Shown here in pieces: positions 21,412 through 33,607 of a stretch of 64,000 bases of DNA. The first letter of the stretch is position 1. Each line of letters opens with the position of its first letter. The stretch is from assembly GCF_000143415.4 (NCBI RefSeq), contig NW_003314317.1, positions 496,001 through 560,000 on the forward strand. The letters are read 5' to 3'. The notes under the pieces are model-generated. The model searched no databases. It saw nothing but the letters and a program-made list of their open reading frames with translations, and was not told the origin of the DNA. Position numbers and translations under genes: made by a program. The DNA comes from Selaginella moellendorffii (taxonomy: Eukaryota; Streptophyta; Lycopodiopsida; Selaginellales; Selaginellaceae).

Positions 21412-24400
21412 TTTGGTATCAGAGGATGAGTCTCAGCGAGTACTATTCAATGAGATTGGGCAACTAGTCTCATTGCATACGCAGAGATGAAAACGATGAT
21501 CCGAGTGGGTACACGTTTGGTGCAAGGGGTTCACATTCGTTCCTTGGGTATGGTTTTGGTTACCTTTTGTACCTAATAATGTGAGCTTGCTCTTGGGCTC
21601 ATAGGATGGATTTGAGATGCTTTGTTAGCACGAATTTACACTTGGGCTCGTGTGTGAGGCACATTAGCAACTCGAGGTTACACTTTGAGTTGGCAGGATT
21701 AATGTTAGCCTATCGGTGGTTCCATGAGTTGTTCCATGAGTTGTTCCATGTACCGTGGGTGAAAGCAAACTTTCCCTGGGTTTGCTATGAGTGGCAAATA
21801 GGCTGGTCCGTAGCTGTTTAAGCACGGCACTAGTGGATCCTTCCTAGGCATGGTTACAAGTGGATTAATCAAGACTGTAGGGATTAGTCTATTAGTTCAG
21901 GTAGTCATTGCCGTGCTCTCTCATAAACTTTTCTTGGATTGGACTGAAGGCAGTGCGAAAGCAAGCTTGAGGTTTGGTCAAAGATGAGACCGAAAGGAGA
22001 GTCATCGGGGACGGAGGATCAAACACGTAAATCATCTTTTCTTCTTGGAAAGATGATTTGCAACGAAGTGTTAACTCATTGCTCGTGTTCACATCATGCA
22101 ATCAAGAGTCCCTACCTTGATGCATCTTGGAGATGATGGTCTTAAAAATGGTGAGTTGTGGGATGGATAGCGGTGAAGCGCTAAACCATTTTGTCTAGGC
22201 TTAATATTGGAAGACTTGGGTTGCAATGCTCAATTCTTTTCCAAGGATCCTTGCTATTGCTCCTTGAGTAGCTTGGTGTTGGATTAATTTTGAGTTTGGT
22301 CGGAAAGAGAGTGGCTTGAGCTTATCCATGTTATGAACAAAAGTTAGTGGTGTTGGGTGTTGTAAATCTCTATCGGTGGAGTGTGGCATTTATGTTGCAT
22401 TTTGTCGAATCGAGTTTGCACTTGATACTCACATAAACCTTTGAAGTAATGGCATTAGCATTGCTCGTTGTGTTACTCAATTGATGATCAAGTCATTGTG
22501 ATACCTATATCATATCCATGTGATAATGAGCAATGTGTTTACGAAGTTGCTTGGTTAAACGATGATCAACCCCAAGGTGGTTGATGGTGAGGCTAGTCTA
22601 CTTGCATGTAGTAGCATTGTAGTAGCTTTGACTGGGTTCTCGATGGTGGTCCATTATGTTAAGCTTAAGTTGGTTCCTTGTTCCTTGTTTCCTTGAGGGT
22701 TTGCCCATAAGGTGTTGAAAAGGGTTGTAGCATTTGCTATAGCTCATTAGTTGATTCATTAACACTTGGAGTAGATTGTTGGATAGAGAAGGTGTGAGGT
22801 TGAGGCATTGACATTACTAGCACTTGTGTTAGTGGAAGTGGCATTGTTATTTTAAGTGATGAGGAAGTTTCCTTAGAGCTTGATTTTTCTTGTTAGTGTT
22901 TTAGCTTCACATTGGATCTTGAAGGTGGTTGAAGAAGAGTGTTAGTGCAATGTGGATATCCAAAGATGTGGTCTTCGTGATCAAGCTTTAGATGTTCATT
23001 TTGCATTTTGCGGAAGTCGGTGTTGGATGTCGGAAGAATGGGCAAAAAGATGTTCAAGGCTTAAGCATACTATGGGTCATGAGAATTAGTGTTGAGGTGA
23101 ACCTATGTGAAGTTGTAGGTAGGAGGAAGTTGGTTGAGTCTTGAAAGTTTGTATTCCTAGACTGAGAGTCATTCTTTCTCTAGGATGGAAAATTTTCCAC
23201 AAATTTTCTTAGATTTTTCCAATGGCTGATCTGTTGGTCACTTTGCTCGAAAACCATTTCGTTTTCGTAAGCCAATACAAACTAGTGAAGGGGTTGGAGT
23301 TGACTTCGGTTAGCTTAGACCTTAGTAGATAGTTTGTATAATGCAGCTCGAAAGGGATGCTGACTTTTGAGGCTATTGCAATTAAGTTGGATAGGGTCTG
23401 GAGTTGGTGTAGAAAAGTGACTGTTGCACTTTTCTAAGAAAGGTGACCCTTGTGCCTTTCTTTTATAGCGTTATGCTTAGTGGCAAGTTGCACTTTGCAT
23501 TTCGTTAGACTCTATGAGAGTAGTGAGCTCTCACTGATCTTGACTTGGTCTTGGTGGCCTTGTGCCTTGGCTGAGGATGGTGATGTTCAACTTAGTTGTT
23601 TGAGTTTGAGATGTTGGTACCCGTATTGTAGCTTTGTCTATGAGGGGGTTGTGTACCGATATGAGTCCATCTCATGGTCTTCACTTTAGTTTCGGCTAAG
23701 TGTTGGTCATGCATAGTTAGCCTCTTCAAGGCATGCTCAGAGCTAGTGGCTAAATGCATTAGTGAGCTTATTGCAGTTGAGTTGGATTCGAGTGGTCATT
23801 TAGTTTGTGCTTGTCAATGAACTTTTATCTTATACCGAAGGTATCACGTTCATGTTGGACAAGTGTATGACTAAATGACGTGAGTTAGTGTTTGGGTCTT
23901 GTGAAAGGCAAGACAAGTGATTGTTGGTTGCTTTGCAACTAGTGATTGCTTGTAGACTTTGTCAAGGGCTTTTGACACTTGCTTCACTCGATGATGATTT
24001 AGCAGTGATGGGCTTGCTTTACCGGATGGGGTTGCGGAGGATCGTGTCGTTAGACTTACATGGGTTTTCCATGTTGGCATGTCGACTCTACCTCTATTGA
24101 TATCATTTGGTTGCGTTTAGTTCGTGGTGTTGGATTTCATTGAGTCTTGGACGTGGTGATTCACTCCTTGAGGAAGTGTTATCTGTAACTGAGTTTTGCT
24201 AAAGGATTGGTCTCGGATACTAACTAAAGTATCTTCGACCTTGGTTAGCTTGGTTGCTAGAGAGCTTTGAGTGGTGATACACTCGTGCTTTCTTCTAGCT
24301 TTGTTCTAGTGTTGGTGGCATTGAAGTGATGCCTTGTCGTTGACATTGTTGATGTTGAGATTCGAGTGAAATGAGATGTCTCTCCTTAGGATTGATATTG

Positions 24401-24612
24401 AGTTTCATTGCTCTCGATGAAGATAGTATTGATGATTTGGCTATAGCTTTGTGTTATTAGCATTCGTGTATTTGCTAGTTAGCAACTGTGTTGACGTTCA
24501 AATGAACTGAGTGGCAAGTTTGAGTTAGTTGTGTTCTAGACGAGATTATTTAGTCGAGGGTTGAGCTTCGGCTTTTCCTTGAAAAGTGATTCAGTCATGG
24601 ACTATGCTAGCT

Positions 24613-25720
24613 GACCGGTCCTTACGGACACTCTTTCCTTACTGCCACGGTGGCAGGAGGTCGGTATTGCTGGACCCTTTATCAGTCCCTCTTGTGCTAG
24701 TGGAGTTAACTGGGCATTTCGAGTGTACTTAGACCGGACGAGCATAAGGACGGAATTCCTACGTGTTATTAGCTAAGCATACTTAGCCCGGTAAGGAGTT
24801 CCCGTCTCGTTATGTCTTGCACTAGCTAGTGACAAGAACCCTCGCGTATTGAAATTGGTCCCTCAATATCGCTACATGATAGCTTACCGTGTCTGCCAAA
24901 CACCCTCGCTATCATGCCCTTTGTGTTAGTCTCATTTCGGTCCCAAATGCTATTTATGGAAAGTGTCCAGATTTGCTCATTTGGCATATCTACGGAATGT
25001 AGAGATCGGTCTGAACACAATGGTGTTCGTCCCATGTCCAAATTCACAATCTAGGGACATTCCATATTTAGTAAGTTTCGAGCTTGTCCCAGAGACTAAC
25101 TCCTGGTACTAAGGGAGGCTTGGGGTGAAAGCCCAAAGCGTGTGTTCCTCAAGGGGGGGGGGGCTGTGGGGGGTTCCAAATGTATAGTAGGGATAGTGGG
25201 TAGGTCGGGCATGGCCGACCAACCTGAGGCATAGTCTAGCTCCCGCTTGCGTGCCTGTCCTTGTTCTGCGTCCGGCTTGGGTCTAAGCCCAAGTTCCATT
25301 CCATGCTAGTTGGTGGAGTACCCATATCCTCGCGTTAGGCCACCGGTATGCCGAAATAGCGCCAGACTCCGTTTGGCTCCGTTTTGTGTGCTGGTCCTGG
25401 CATTGGGATGCTGGTTGCTCCAGGACTGTTCCAAGTCACTCCGGGCTCCTGTCCCTTTGCTCCTTGGGCTTTATGCTCGGGAGTTGCTCCGTGGAACGGT
25501 TCCGTCACTCCTTGGCTTCGTGCTTGGGAGTTTGGCACCGTTCCTTCGTTCAGTGGCCCAAGGCCCTGAACTTTGGGTTCCTATGGACATGTGGCATGGA
25601 CACGTGGCATGTGACATGTGGCATCTGTCACGTGGCACAAAGAGGGTTTAGGTTCCGCTTCGTGGTGTTATCCTATGGTAAATCACCATAGGATAAAGGG
25701 TCAAAACCACGTGCGCTACA
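24613..25720 (+). repeat. 3' LTR of element 2, 5'-truncated (LTR-C)
   Basis: Matches LTR-B from its base 40 onward and ends GCGCTACA at 25720. The missing LTR start and missing polypurine tract show that the deletion happened after insertion or during its last replication. Confidence 0.88.
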
Positions 25721-25725
25721 GTTTT

Positions 25726-27133
25726 CATGCTCATTGTTCCATTTGTTAGGAGTTGTTGGGGGAAGGCATTTTGGCTCATTAGCTTCGATGTTGACGTTAG
25801 TATTTGCATCTAGCAATCATTGGTGATGATTGACTATCATCTAAGATAGTTGATTATCCTTGTCAAGGGTTTTGCTTGATTATTGTTGGTATAGAATGAT
25901 TTGCTGTTCTTCAGGATGGTAAATTCTTTCTTCAATGATGATTATGCATTTCTCTATTTTTAGGATGATTGATGATCTTTCATGATGGTTATTTATTCTC
26001 TTTGATGGCTTGTGGCTTTTCGCAATATCACATATTCTTTGTGATTTGCTCTGGATTGGTCTCTTGGGTTTGAGACATCAGTAGGATGTTGCTAACACTT
26101 GCTTTGGCAACTTGAGTTCCTTGGTATTGTTGGCTGGGATCTATTTAGATTGGCTTTTGTGATAGTTGGCAAGAATGAGTGTTTGTTGGTCTTACCGCAT
26201 TCATTCTCTTCTGTTGATTATTGCTCAAGTTAGTTTTGATAGATTTGGATGTTCTTTCCTTTGGGTAATACATTCGCGAGCATTTTGCTTGTCAGTTAGT
26301 GATACTTTGTGTTCTTTGGGTTATCTTTCGTAAGTTGTTTGGCATTTTGTCTACAATCTTTAATAGTTAAACTTTATCATTGAGTTTACTTGATGATATA
26401 CTTGCTATTGAATTTTGTTTGATGGTGAATCCTATATTTACCACTTATGATGATCTTGGTGGTTCCTACACTCTTATACTGGTTTATCGGGTTATAACTT
26501 GCTTGGAATACTTTTATGTTCTAATCTAAGATATATTCACTGATAATTAAGTTTCTAAAATATCATTGTTTATGACTTTGATATTGTCCATCTATTGATC
26601 TTTGAGTTTGGGCCAGTATAGGCAGACTGGCTTCGGCACTTTGTGTGCATGTTGAAATCTCTAGTCATGGGGTAGCTACTGTCGACTAGTCACATAACCC
26701 GCCTCTCTGTCGATGTTTCCTATTCCGTTCGAAAGGGCGTGACCGTGTAAACAACTCTAACTGCCTGTTTACAGTAGTCTATCTAAACCTTACCGACGGG
26801 TTTGGTTTCTTTGCTCAGGAGGGTTGGGGCCTCTGGCTTCTCTCTATATGTCTCTGCGGGCAGGGCATATCACACTTTTGTAAGCTGGGTGACTCCCAGA
26901 GCAGCAAGGGTGGCTGACTCCGTTAGTCATTTCTTTGTCGGCGACGGCCGGAAGGTGTCTGAGATAGTAGTGCATCCGCGTTAGACAAAGAGGTTGCCTC
27001 CTAACTCATTTAAGTTGGTGCATTTCTCACATAGTGTGAGTACCGTGAACTTTTTTTGGAGTTGTTTCCTTGGCGGTATTCTAGACTCGAGTATGCATCA
27101 ACGAGGACGTCGATCTTCCCTAGGGGGGGAGAG
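25726..27133 (+). mobile_element. internal non-coding region of element 1, 3' part, with polypurine tract
   Basis: About 1.4 kb with no ORF above 90 codons and no protein motif. It ends in the purine run AGGGGGGGAGAG (27122-27133) directly against the 3' LTR. This is the expected primer for plus-strand synthesis. Confidence 0.8.
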
Positions 27134-28252
27134 TGTCGCGAATGTGACTTCGGGTATCGAAAGTTACCTGTCGACCAGTCCTTACGGACACTCTTACCTT
27201 ACTGCCACGATGGCAAGAGGTCGGTATTGCTGGACCCTTTATCAGTCCCTCTTGTTCAAGTGTTAGTAAACTGGACTTTGCATCTGTACTTGGCCGGATG
27301 AGCATAAGGAAGGAATTCCTAAGTGTCTATTCAGCCAAGCATACTTGGCCTGGTTTTTTAGTTCTCTTTTACTCTGTCTTGCACTGGCTTGACAAGAACC
27401 CTCGCGTATTGAGATTGGTCCCTCAATATCACTGGATGATAGCTTACCGTGTTTGCCAAACACCCTCGCTATCATGCCCTTTGTGTTAGTCTCATTTTGG
27501 TCCCAAATGTTATTTATGGAAAGTGTCCAGATTTGCTCATTTAGCATATCTACGGAATGTAGAGATCGTCCTAAACACAATGGTGTTCGTCCCATGTCCA
27601 AATTCGCAATCTAGGGACATTCCATATTTAGTAAGTTTCGAGCTTGTCCCAGAGACTAACTCCTGATACTAAGGGAGGCTTGGGGTGAAAGCCCAAAGCG
27701 TGTGTGGGGATGTGGGGGGTTCCAAATGTATAGTAGGGATAGTGGGTAGGTCGGGCATGGCCGACCAACCTGAGGCATAGTCTAGCTCCCGCTTGCGTGC
27801 CTGTCCTTGTTCTGCGTCCGGCTTGGGTCTAAGCCCAAGTTCCATTCCATGTTAGTTGGTGGAGTACCCATATCCTCGCGTTAGGCCACCGGTATGCCGA
27901 AATAGCGCCAGACTCCGTTTGGCTCCGTTTTGTGTGCTGGTCCTGGCATTGGGATGCTGGTTGCTCCAGGACTGTTCCAAGTCACTCCGGGCTCCTGTCC
28001 CTTTGCTCCTTGGGCTTTATGCTCGGGAGTTGCTCCGTGGAACGGTTCCGTCACTCCTTGGCTTCGTGCTTGGGAGTTTGGCACCGTTCCTTCGTTCAGT
28101 GGCCCAAGGCCCTGAACTTCGGGTTCCTATGGACACGTGGCATGGACACGTGGCATGTGACACGTGGCACAAAGAGGGTTTAGGTTCCGCTTCGTGGTGT
28201 TATCCTATGGTAAATCACCATAGGATAAAGGGTCAAAACCACGTGCACTACA
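27134..28252 (+). repeat. 3' LTR of element 1 (LTR-D)
   Basis: 1119 bp, TGTCGCGAATGTG...CACTACA. It pairs with LTR-A. It has lost a few bases of the G-rich block near 27702-27716 and one ACACGTGGC-type unit. Confidence 0.9.
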
Positions 28253-28257
28253 ATCAC

Positions 28258-30796
28258 CCAAAGAGATCAAGATTTTATGTGCAAACATCAAGGAGATGTT
28301 GGAGAAGGGTGTTATTCAAAAGTCACGAAGTCCTTGAGCATGTGAACCTCATCTTGTGATAAAACCTAATGAGATTATTCATTTTTGTATTGACTATTGT
28401 CCGTTAAATGAAGTGACAATCCCAATTGTGTACCCTCTTCCTCACATTGCTGATATCTTGGATTGTCTGGGGTGAAGTCGTTAGTTTACCAAGCTAAATC
28501 TTGCTTTTGGGTATTGGCAAGTATCAATGGTCAAAAAAGATATTCCTAAGATTGTTTTTCGTACATTGTTTGGTTTGTATGAATTTTTGTTGATGCCGTT
28601 TGGTTTGAATAATGCTTTAGCAACTTTCCAACGGATGATGGACAAGGTTTTTTGTAATATGCTACAGGTGACTGCTGACTTCATTGATGATGTCTTGATT
28701 CACTCAAAGGGGATGTAGGAGGAGCACGTTCGTGATGTTTGTAAAGTGTTAGATTAGCTATGGCATGTTGGTTTAAAGCTGAAACAGTCAAAGTGTGTGT
28801 TTGGGTCCAAGGACACAACTTATCTTGTGTACCATATTTCTCATGAGGGTTTGCAAGTTGATCTTAATAAACTTGTGGCTGTTCTAAAGTTCCCTACTTC
28901 AAAGTGTGTGAATGATGTGCAACACTTTTTAGGCAAAGTGCAGTATCTCAGTCATTTTATGGATCATCTTTCTGATCACACTACACCATTGCGAGTGTTG
29001 CTGAAGTCATCAACATCATATTTCATTTGGTCTCCGAATTGTGAGTGGGCGTTCGTGGATCTCAAAGAGCTCTTGATGACTCCTTCGGTTTTGCCATATC
29101 TTGACTACACTCGACTTTTTATTTTGCGTATGGATGCTTCCGATATTGGTCTTGGATGTGTGTTGATGCAAAAGAGCCCGAGTGTGCTTGGTTAGCACCA
29201 TCCTATTACATATCTAAGGTATATATTACAATTAGCGGAGGTGAATTACTCCACAACAAAGAAGGAGTGTTTAGTAGCAGTCTAGGGTTTCAAAAAACTT
29301 CATGCATATCTACATGGTTCTCAGACATTACTTGAAGGTGATCATGCTGCTGTTACTTTATTATTAAAGCAAAAGAACCTGGTTGGTCGTATTGGTCAGT
29401 GGGCTTTGAAGCTTCAAATATATGATTTTGATGTTGTTCATCGCCTAGGGAGTTTTATGGTTGATGCTAATGCCCTTTCTCGAACTCCTCTTCCTTCTCC
29501 ACTCTTTTCTCATATTCCTGACGAGCTTATTATTTTGGCATCTATGGATTTTCTAAATGAGGATTCTATACCACCGATGGTTGTTGTACTTGACATTCAG
29601 TGTCTATAAGGTGCAGAGCAAGATCTACCTTCTCTTGATGAGGTTCACAAGGCTCAAAAGCTTGAGCCATGGATTTGAAGGCTTCGAGATGGGTTTGAGA
29701 ATCCTACATCATTTATTGATCACTTGCCATTCTGGCATTTACATTTCTAGTATCGCCTTGAAGACGGCCTTCTTTATTTTATGGGGACAGATCTTAATGA
29801 TTATTTATGGCTAGTGGTGCCTTTGAGTTAGTGGCATTTGATCTTATGGGACCTTTTCCACGATCTACTGCTAGCAATGAATATATTATTATTGTTTTTG
29901 ACTATTTGACTTATTAGGTGGAAGTTGGTACTCTTGTTAGTGCCTTTGCAACTACTGTTGGATACTTTCTCCTTAATCGAGTGGTGTTCTAGCATTTTTT
30001 TTCTGAAGCGAATTCTTTTGGATAATAGTCCTACATTTATAGCTGAGGCATTTCATGTTTTAATGTCTCGGTTGGGGATATGCCACACTTTCATGAGTGC
30101 TTATCATTCACATTCAAACAGTTTGGTGGAATAGCTTATTCGGACATTCAAAGGAATGATCGTGAAGTACGTGAACTTTCAGCATTCAAATTATGATGGT
30201 TATTTGCTATCTCTTCGATATGCATATATCATAGGGGTGCAAAGTTCTATTGGTGCTTCACCATATAAATTTTTTTATGGTCATGATCCAATATTACCAA
30301 CAGAGCTGGGTTTACCTTTGCAATTGCCACAAGTTACTGATGTTAGGTTGTGGGATTAGTATTTGACGAGCATTCTTCCACTTATCCGAGCAAAGTCTGC
30401 CGAACATTTAAACTGCGTACAAGTGGGACAACAATAACACTACAACTCCCATCATCATCCACTTGCAGAGTACAAAATGGATGACTTGGTGTTAATTCAT
30501 TTTTCCCATCTTACGGTATGTGGTTTATCTAAGGGGCTCTTTATTTAGTGGGAAGGACTATATCAGGTGTTGCAGCAAGTTAAACCACAAGTTTATGAAG
30601 TTCAGCATAATGTTTAGCAAACTGATCCTCCAAAAATTATGCATGTGTAGCAATTGAAACACTTCATACAAAGGGATTGGGAACAATTAAAACCACCTAC
30701 AGATTTACTAATGCCTCCTCCTAACGTTCCTCCAAATCTTGGCTCATCTGTAAAAGAACTCGAATGGTTTTCCATTATTTCGAGAGGAGGGGATGA
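28258..30796 (+). pseudogene. pol remnant of the outer gypsy element (RT, RNase H, integrase)
   Basis: RT blocks with FRTLFGLYEF, LMPFGLNNALATFQ and FIDDVLIHS (28555-28710) are followed by the connection domain. RNase H follows (MDASDIGLGCVL near 29130, DANALSRTP near 29465). Integrase traces include DLMGPFPRS and DNSPTFIAEAF..LGICHTFMSAYHSHSN near 30020-30120. More than ten stops or frame changes interrupt the series, so no protein is made. The 3' end runs into a purine tract and the LTR. Confidence 0.85.
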
Positions 30797-30969
30797 TATG
30801 AAGTCCAAGTGTATGGTTACGATACTATATACTAATATTAATGTAATGGGATTTTGGTAGTCAGATTGATTTCAATCTAAACCATTCGCTCCTGTATATA
30901 TATTATGGTTTTTGGGCTAATTAATATGCACATTTTCTATATTCCCTTTCCATATTTCAAACACTCACA
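30797..30969 (+). repeat. 3' LTR of the outer gypsy element
   Basis: Matches 5934-6109 with about 10-15% visible differences. The first bases have mutated to TATGAAG. Confidence 0.83.
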
Positions 30970-31308
30970 TATTGATATCAGATATGCAATTTATAAAATT
31001 AAGCAACTTTGCATGCTTAGAAGTTAGTCTAGAATAAAGAGTTACTCTCAACCTTTGAGCCACCTTGCCTGTGGAGGCTGATATGAAATTCCTCTTGGAG
31101 CACATTTAAAAAGAAGCGCCACATTCTTGTGAATGCTGCCAGTTCCTCTATTAAGGAGTTAGAAAGTGCTTGCAAATGCTGAAGGATATAATGGCCGGGT
31201 CGCTAATTAGTAAAGTAAGTAATACCTTTTTATGTTCTAGCCCTAAAGTCTGGAAGCAATCGTTCTTCTTGGAATGCGCTTTGCGCCTACGAATTCCCGG
31301 GCGCTGGA
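30970..31308. other. upstream region of the exchanger gene
   Basis: 339 bases between the gypsy LTR and the MHX start, with no ORF or motif of note. The retrotransposon nest therefore ends very close to the promoter of a live gene. Confidence 0.5.
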
Positions 31309-33607
31309 ATGGCGAGTGATGAGAGTAAGAATGGATCGAAGCTAGATCCATCGCTAATCACTTTCTCTCGCTTCGGCATTTGTGATTTTCTTGGCAGATC
31401 TCCATGGAGCGCAAGGCATCAGCGAGCTCTGCCAGCGCCTAGGCCCCGGGTGGACGTGCCAGGGCAGCGAGACCTCCACTGGCTTCTTCGTGGAGCTCCT
31501 CAAGTCCAACGCCACGCCAGTAGTCCCGCGATCCACTCCAAGGCACTGCCCCAGCCTCCTCCTCGCCCAGGAGGAGCAAAGGTGGAGATTTGGCACTCGA
31601 GCCTTTGCCTATTGCCTGGGACTGGCCTATTGCTTCCTGGGACTGGCAGTGATCACTCGCGTCTACATGAGAGCTCTGGATTCCATCGTTCGCCACAGCA
31701 GGAAATCGGTCCACAGGGATCCCATCACTGGGCTTAGAATTTTCAGCGAGAGGAGGATCTGGAATCCCACCGTCGCGGACATCACGCTCCTCGCGCTGGG
31801 AACTTGTGCTCCACAGGTCTCGCTCGCGGTGATTGATGCCTGCCAACACATTGGACAAACTTCTGGCAGTTATACTCCTTTTTCTTTCTTCTTTTTTCTC
31901 TTTTGTTGTTCTTGGATTTGTATTCTTCTCTTTTGTCATCTTTGCATTGATGGAGCTTCGTTTTCCTCGGATGTTTGCAGAGCTTGGAGCTGGAACGCTG
32001 CTCGGATCGACGGCATTTAACTTGTTCTTGATACTCGCGGTTTGCGTCGTGGCTCCCAAACGCTTCCAGACCAAGTCGATAAGGAACGTTGGAGTTTATA
32101 TCATCGAAGTTGTTTGGTCTTTCTGGGCTTACGTCTGGCTCTTTTTGATCTTGGAGGTAAACTTTCTCATCATCCTTTCGAGTTTTCTTCCTTGATTTTT
32201 CTTGTTGACGATTCTTTAGATCTGGACTCCCAACGAGATCACTCTCTGGGAAGCAGTCTTGACAGTGGCACAGTTTCCACTTCTGGTTCTTCACGCTTAC
32301 GTCCAAGACAGGAACTGGAAATATTTGTCAATACCACTGAGAGAGTCGGACGCTATCGAAAGCTCGGACATGAACAACTTACATGAGCTCGCCAACGTTT
32401 CTCGGAGCTCCAAGTTCGCGGCCATGAGGTGAGTCTCGGACGCATCCCTTGTTGTAAGGCTATGGCAAATCACTTCTTGTTGTAAGTAGGACCTGGAGAG
32501 GCATTATGATGAGTCTTATGGCAGATATATCGAAGGCTCCGAGTCGTCAGCTGCGAAGGCAGCGGTCTTGCATTTCACTGATGGCAGCGCGGATGTTTTC
32601 GGTAAGAGAGTTGGTTGCCACTCGGCCTCATAATTTTCGTTTGTTCTTTTCGAGCCGAGCAGAAGACGTTGATACGAGCAGCAGAGACAACTTCGCGTTT
32701 CTGAGAGAGGGAGCCGAAACCGAGCATTTCTCTTGGAAAGCTCTGGGTACCGCGTGGAAGAACCAGTTTTACGATGCCATGACCGTAAGCTTCTTCGGTT
32801 CCCTCGACTTTTTTGCTGAACTTTGTTTTCGATGTCAGGTAGCTAGCATCGAAGAGGGTCGTGGTCAAAGGAAGCGCACTCCCTCGACGCTCCAGTTGCT
32901 ACTCCATCCCATTGTCTCTTACTGGAAAGTCAGCTTTGCTTTCATTCCCCCCGTTCAACTTCTTCACGGATGGCTCGCGTTTCTGGGCTCCATTTGCTTC
33001 ATTACATGGATCTCCTACGTCGTTGTCGAGCTCTCAAATCGCATCAACTGCGTGACAGGTATGAGACCATTATTTTCGCGATTTTGGCAAGAGAAAAAAA
33101 ATACAAAAACAAAAAAAATGCGTTTTTTACCACAGGAATCAGCTCCTACGTACTGGCTTTGACGGTGTTGGCGGCAGGAACGTCCCTTCCAAACCTTATG
33201 GCGAGTAAGATCGCTGCGGAGGAATACGACACTGCGGATTCAGCCATAGCAAACATCAATGCGAGGTAACAGATTCTTGACTTCATGTTTACCTGCTTGA
33301 TGAAAGTTCTCTTCACAGCAATTGTATCAATGTTTACGTGGGATTTGGCGTCCCGTGGTGCGTCTCAGCACTCTATAGCACGGGCTTCCATCAGAATCTG
33401 GTGGTTCCCGTAGAGGGATTGAAATTTTTGCTCTCGGTCTATTTCTCCACGGCAATAATGTGCTTCGTTGCTCTTACAGCGAGGCGACGTCTTCTGGGAG
33501 GAGAACTAGGTGGACCCCGGAAATGGGCTTGGGCTTCTGCCATCTTCTTTTTCCTTCTCTGGATCACATTCTTGACGCTTGCTTGTTTGGCAGGCAGATT
33601 TACGTGA
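31309..33607 (+). CDS. MHX: MHX-type vacuolar Mg2+/Zn2+-H+ exchanger
   Basis: A multi-exon member of the cation/Ca2+ exchanger superfamily, closest to plant MHX as I recall it. MHX proteins carry Mg2+ and Zn2+ into the vacuole against protons. The start is M-A-S-D-E-N with a 74-bp intron after the fifth codon (31325-31398). The first alpha repeat is seen as [18 protein letters not shown] followed by VSLAVIDA, continuing after an intron as [16 protein letters not shown]. The second alpha repeat is [16 protein letters not shown], then DSAIANIN and [12 protein letters not shown] cytosolic loop rich in Ser/Glu lies between them. The C-terminus ends in [13 protein letters not shown] and a last membrane segment. 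About 520 residues result, near the family's usual 540. All joins use GT..AG; for example VF-GKR is removed so that VF joins EDVDTSS. The 3' half has a fragmentary copy at 58025-58342. Confidence 0.88.

Larger units (their letters stand above)
20266..25720 (+). mobile_element. non-coding (LARD-like) LTR retrotransposon, element 2, internally deleted
   Basis: LTR-B (20266-21411), a primer site TGGTATCAGAG at 21414, an internal region (21412-24612) and LTR-C (24613-25720). It is flanked by an exact 5-bp duplication GTTTT (20261-20265 and 25721-25725), so it jumped into element 1 of the same family. Compared with element 1, it lacks the last part of the internal region and the first 39 bases of LTR-C. 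The deletion joins ...GACTATGCTAG to GACCGGTCC near 24612. LTR-B and LTR-C share variants absent from LTR-A and LTR-D, such as GACCGGTCC and TGTGCTAGTGGAG. Confidence 0.9.
7999..28252 (+). mobile_element. non-coding (LARD-like) LTR retrotransposon, element 1, with two later insertions
   Basis: The LTRs are 7999-9131 and 27134-28252. The host sequence is duplicated at both ends as ATCAT (7994-7998) and ATCAC (28253-28257). A tRNA-iMet-type primer site follows the 5' LTR and a polypurine tract precedes the 3' LTR. The internal part is 9132-9203, 16755-20265 and 25726-27133, about 5.0 kb. I find no gag, RT, integrase or other protein motif in it. These features fit a large retrotransposon derivative that depends on another element's enzymes. 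The gaps in the internal part are occupied by the chromovirus (9204-16749) and by element 2 (20266-25720). The two LTRs share variants that separate them from the LTRs of element 2, for example ACTCTTACCTTACTG and TTGTTCAAGTGTTAG, which supports the pairing. Confidence 0.88.
5934..30969 (+). mobile_element. outer Ty3/gypsy LTR retrotransposon, decayed, split by nested insertions
   Basis: Short LTRs (176 and 173 bp) that begin TGTGAG/TATGAA and end TCACA bound gag-pol remnants on the plus strand. Gag and protease sequence lie at 6350-7998; RT, RNase H and integrase lie at 28258-30660. The 20.3 kb between them is foreign. Removing it with one copy of the 5-bp duplication rejoins the reading frame across the break as C-H-Q-S-P-K-E. 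A purine-rich tract (30781-30794) directly precedes the 3' LTR, as expected. The bases next to the two LTRs share TATT. Many in-frame stops show the copy is dead. The better relative at 62522-64000 identifies the family. Confidence 0.85.

Noticed and set aside
7999-28252. Tandem elements sharing LTRs (A-B-C-D) as an unequal-crossover product
   Set aside because: GTTTT duplications around B..C and ATCA(T/C) around A..D, plus the A/D and B/C shared variants, fit nesting better.
31439-32074. 211-codon minus-strand ORF over the MHX gene
   Set aside because: It crosses an MHX intron and has no recognisable domain; the plus strand has clear exchanger motifs.
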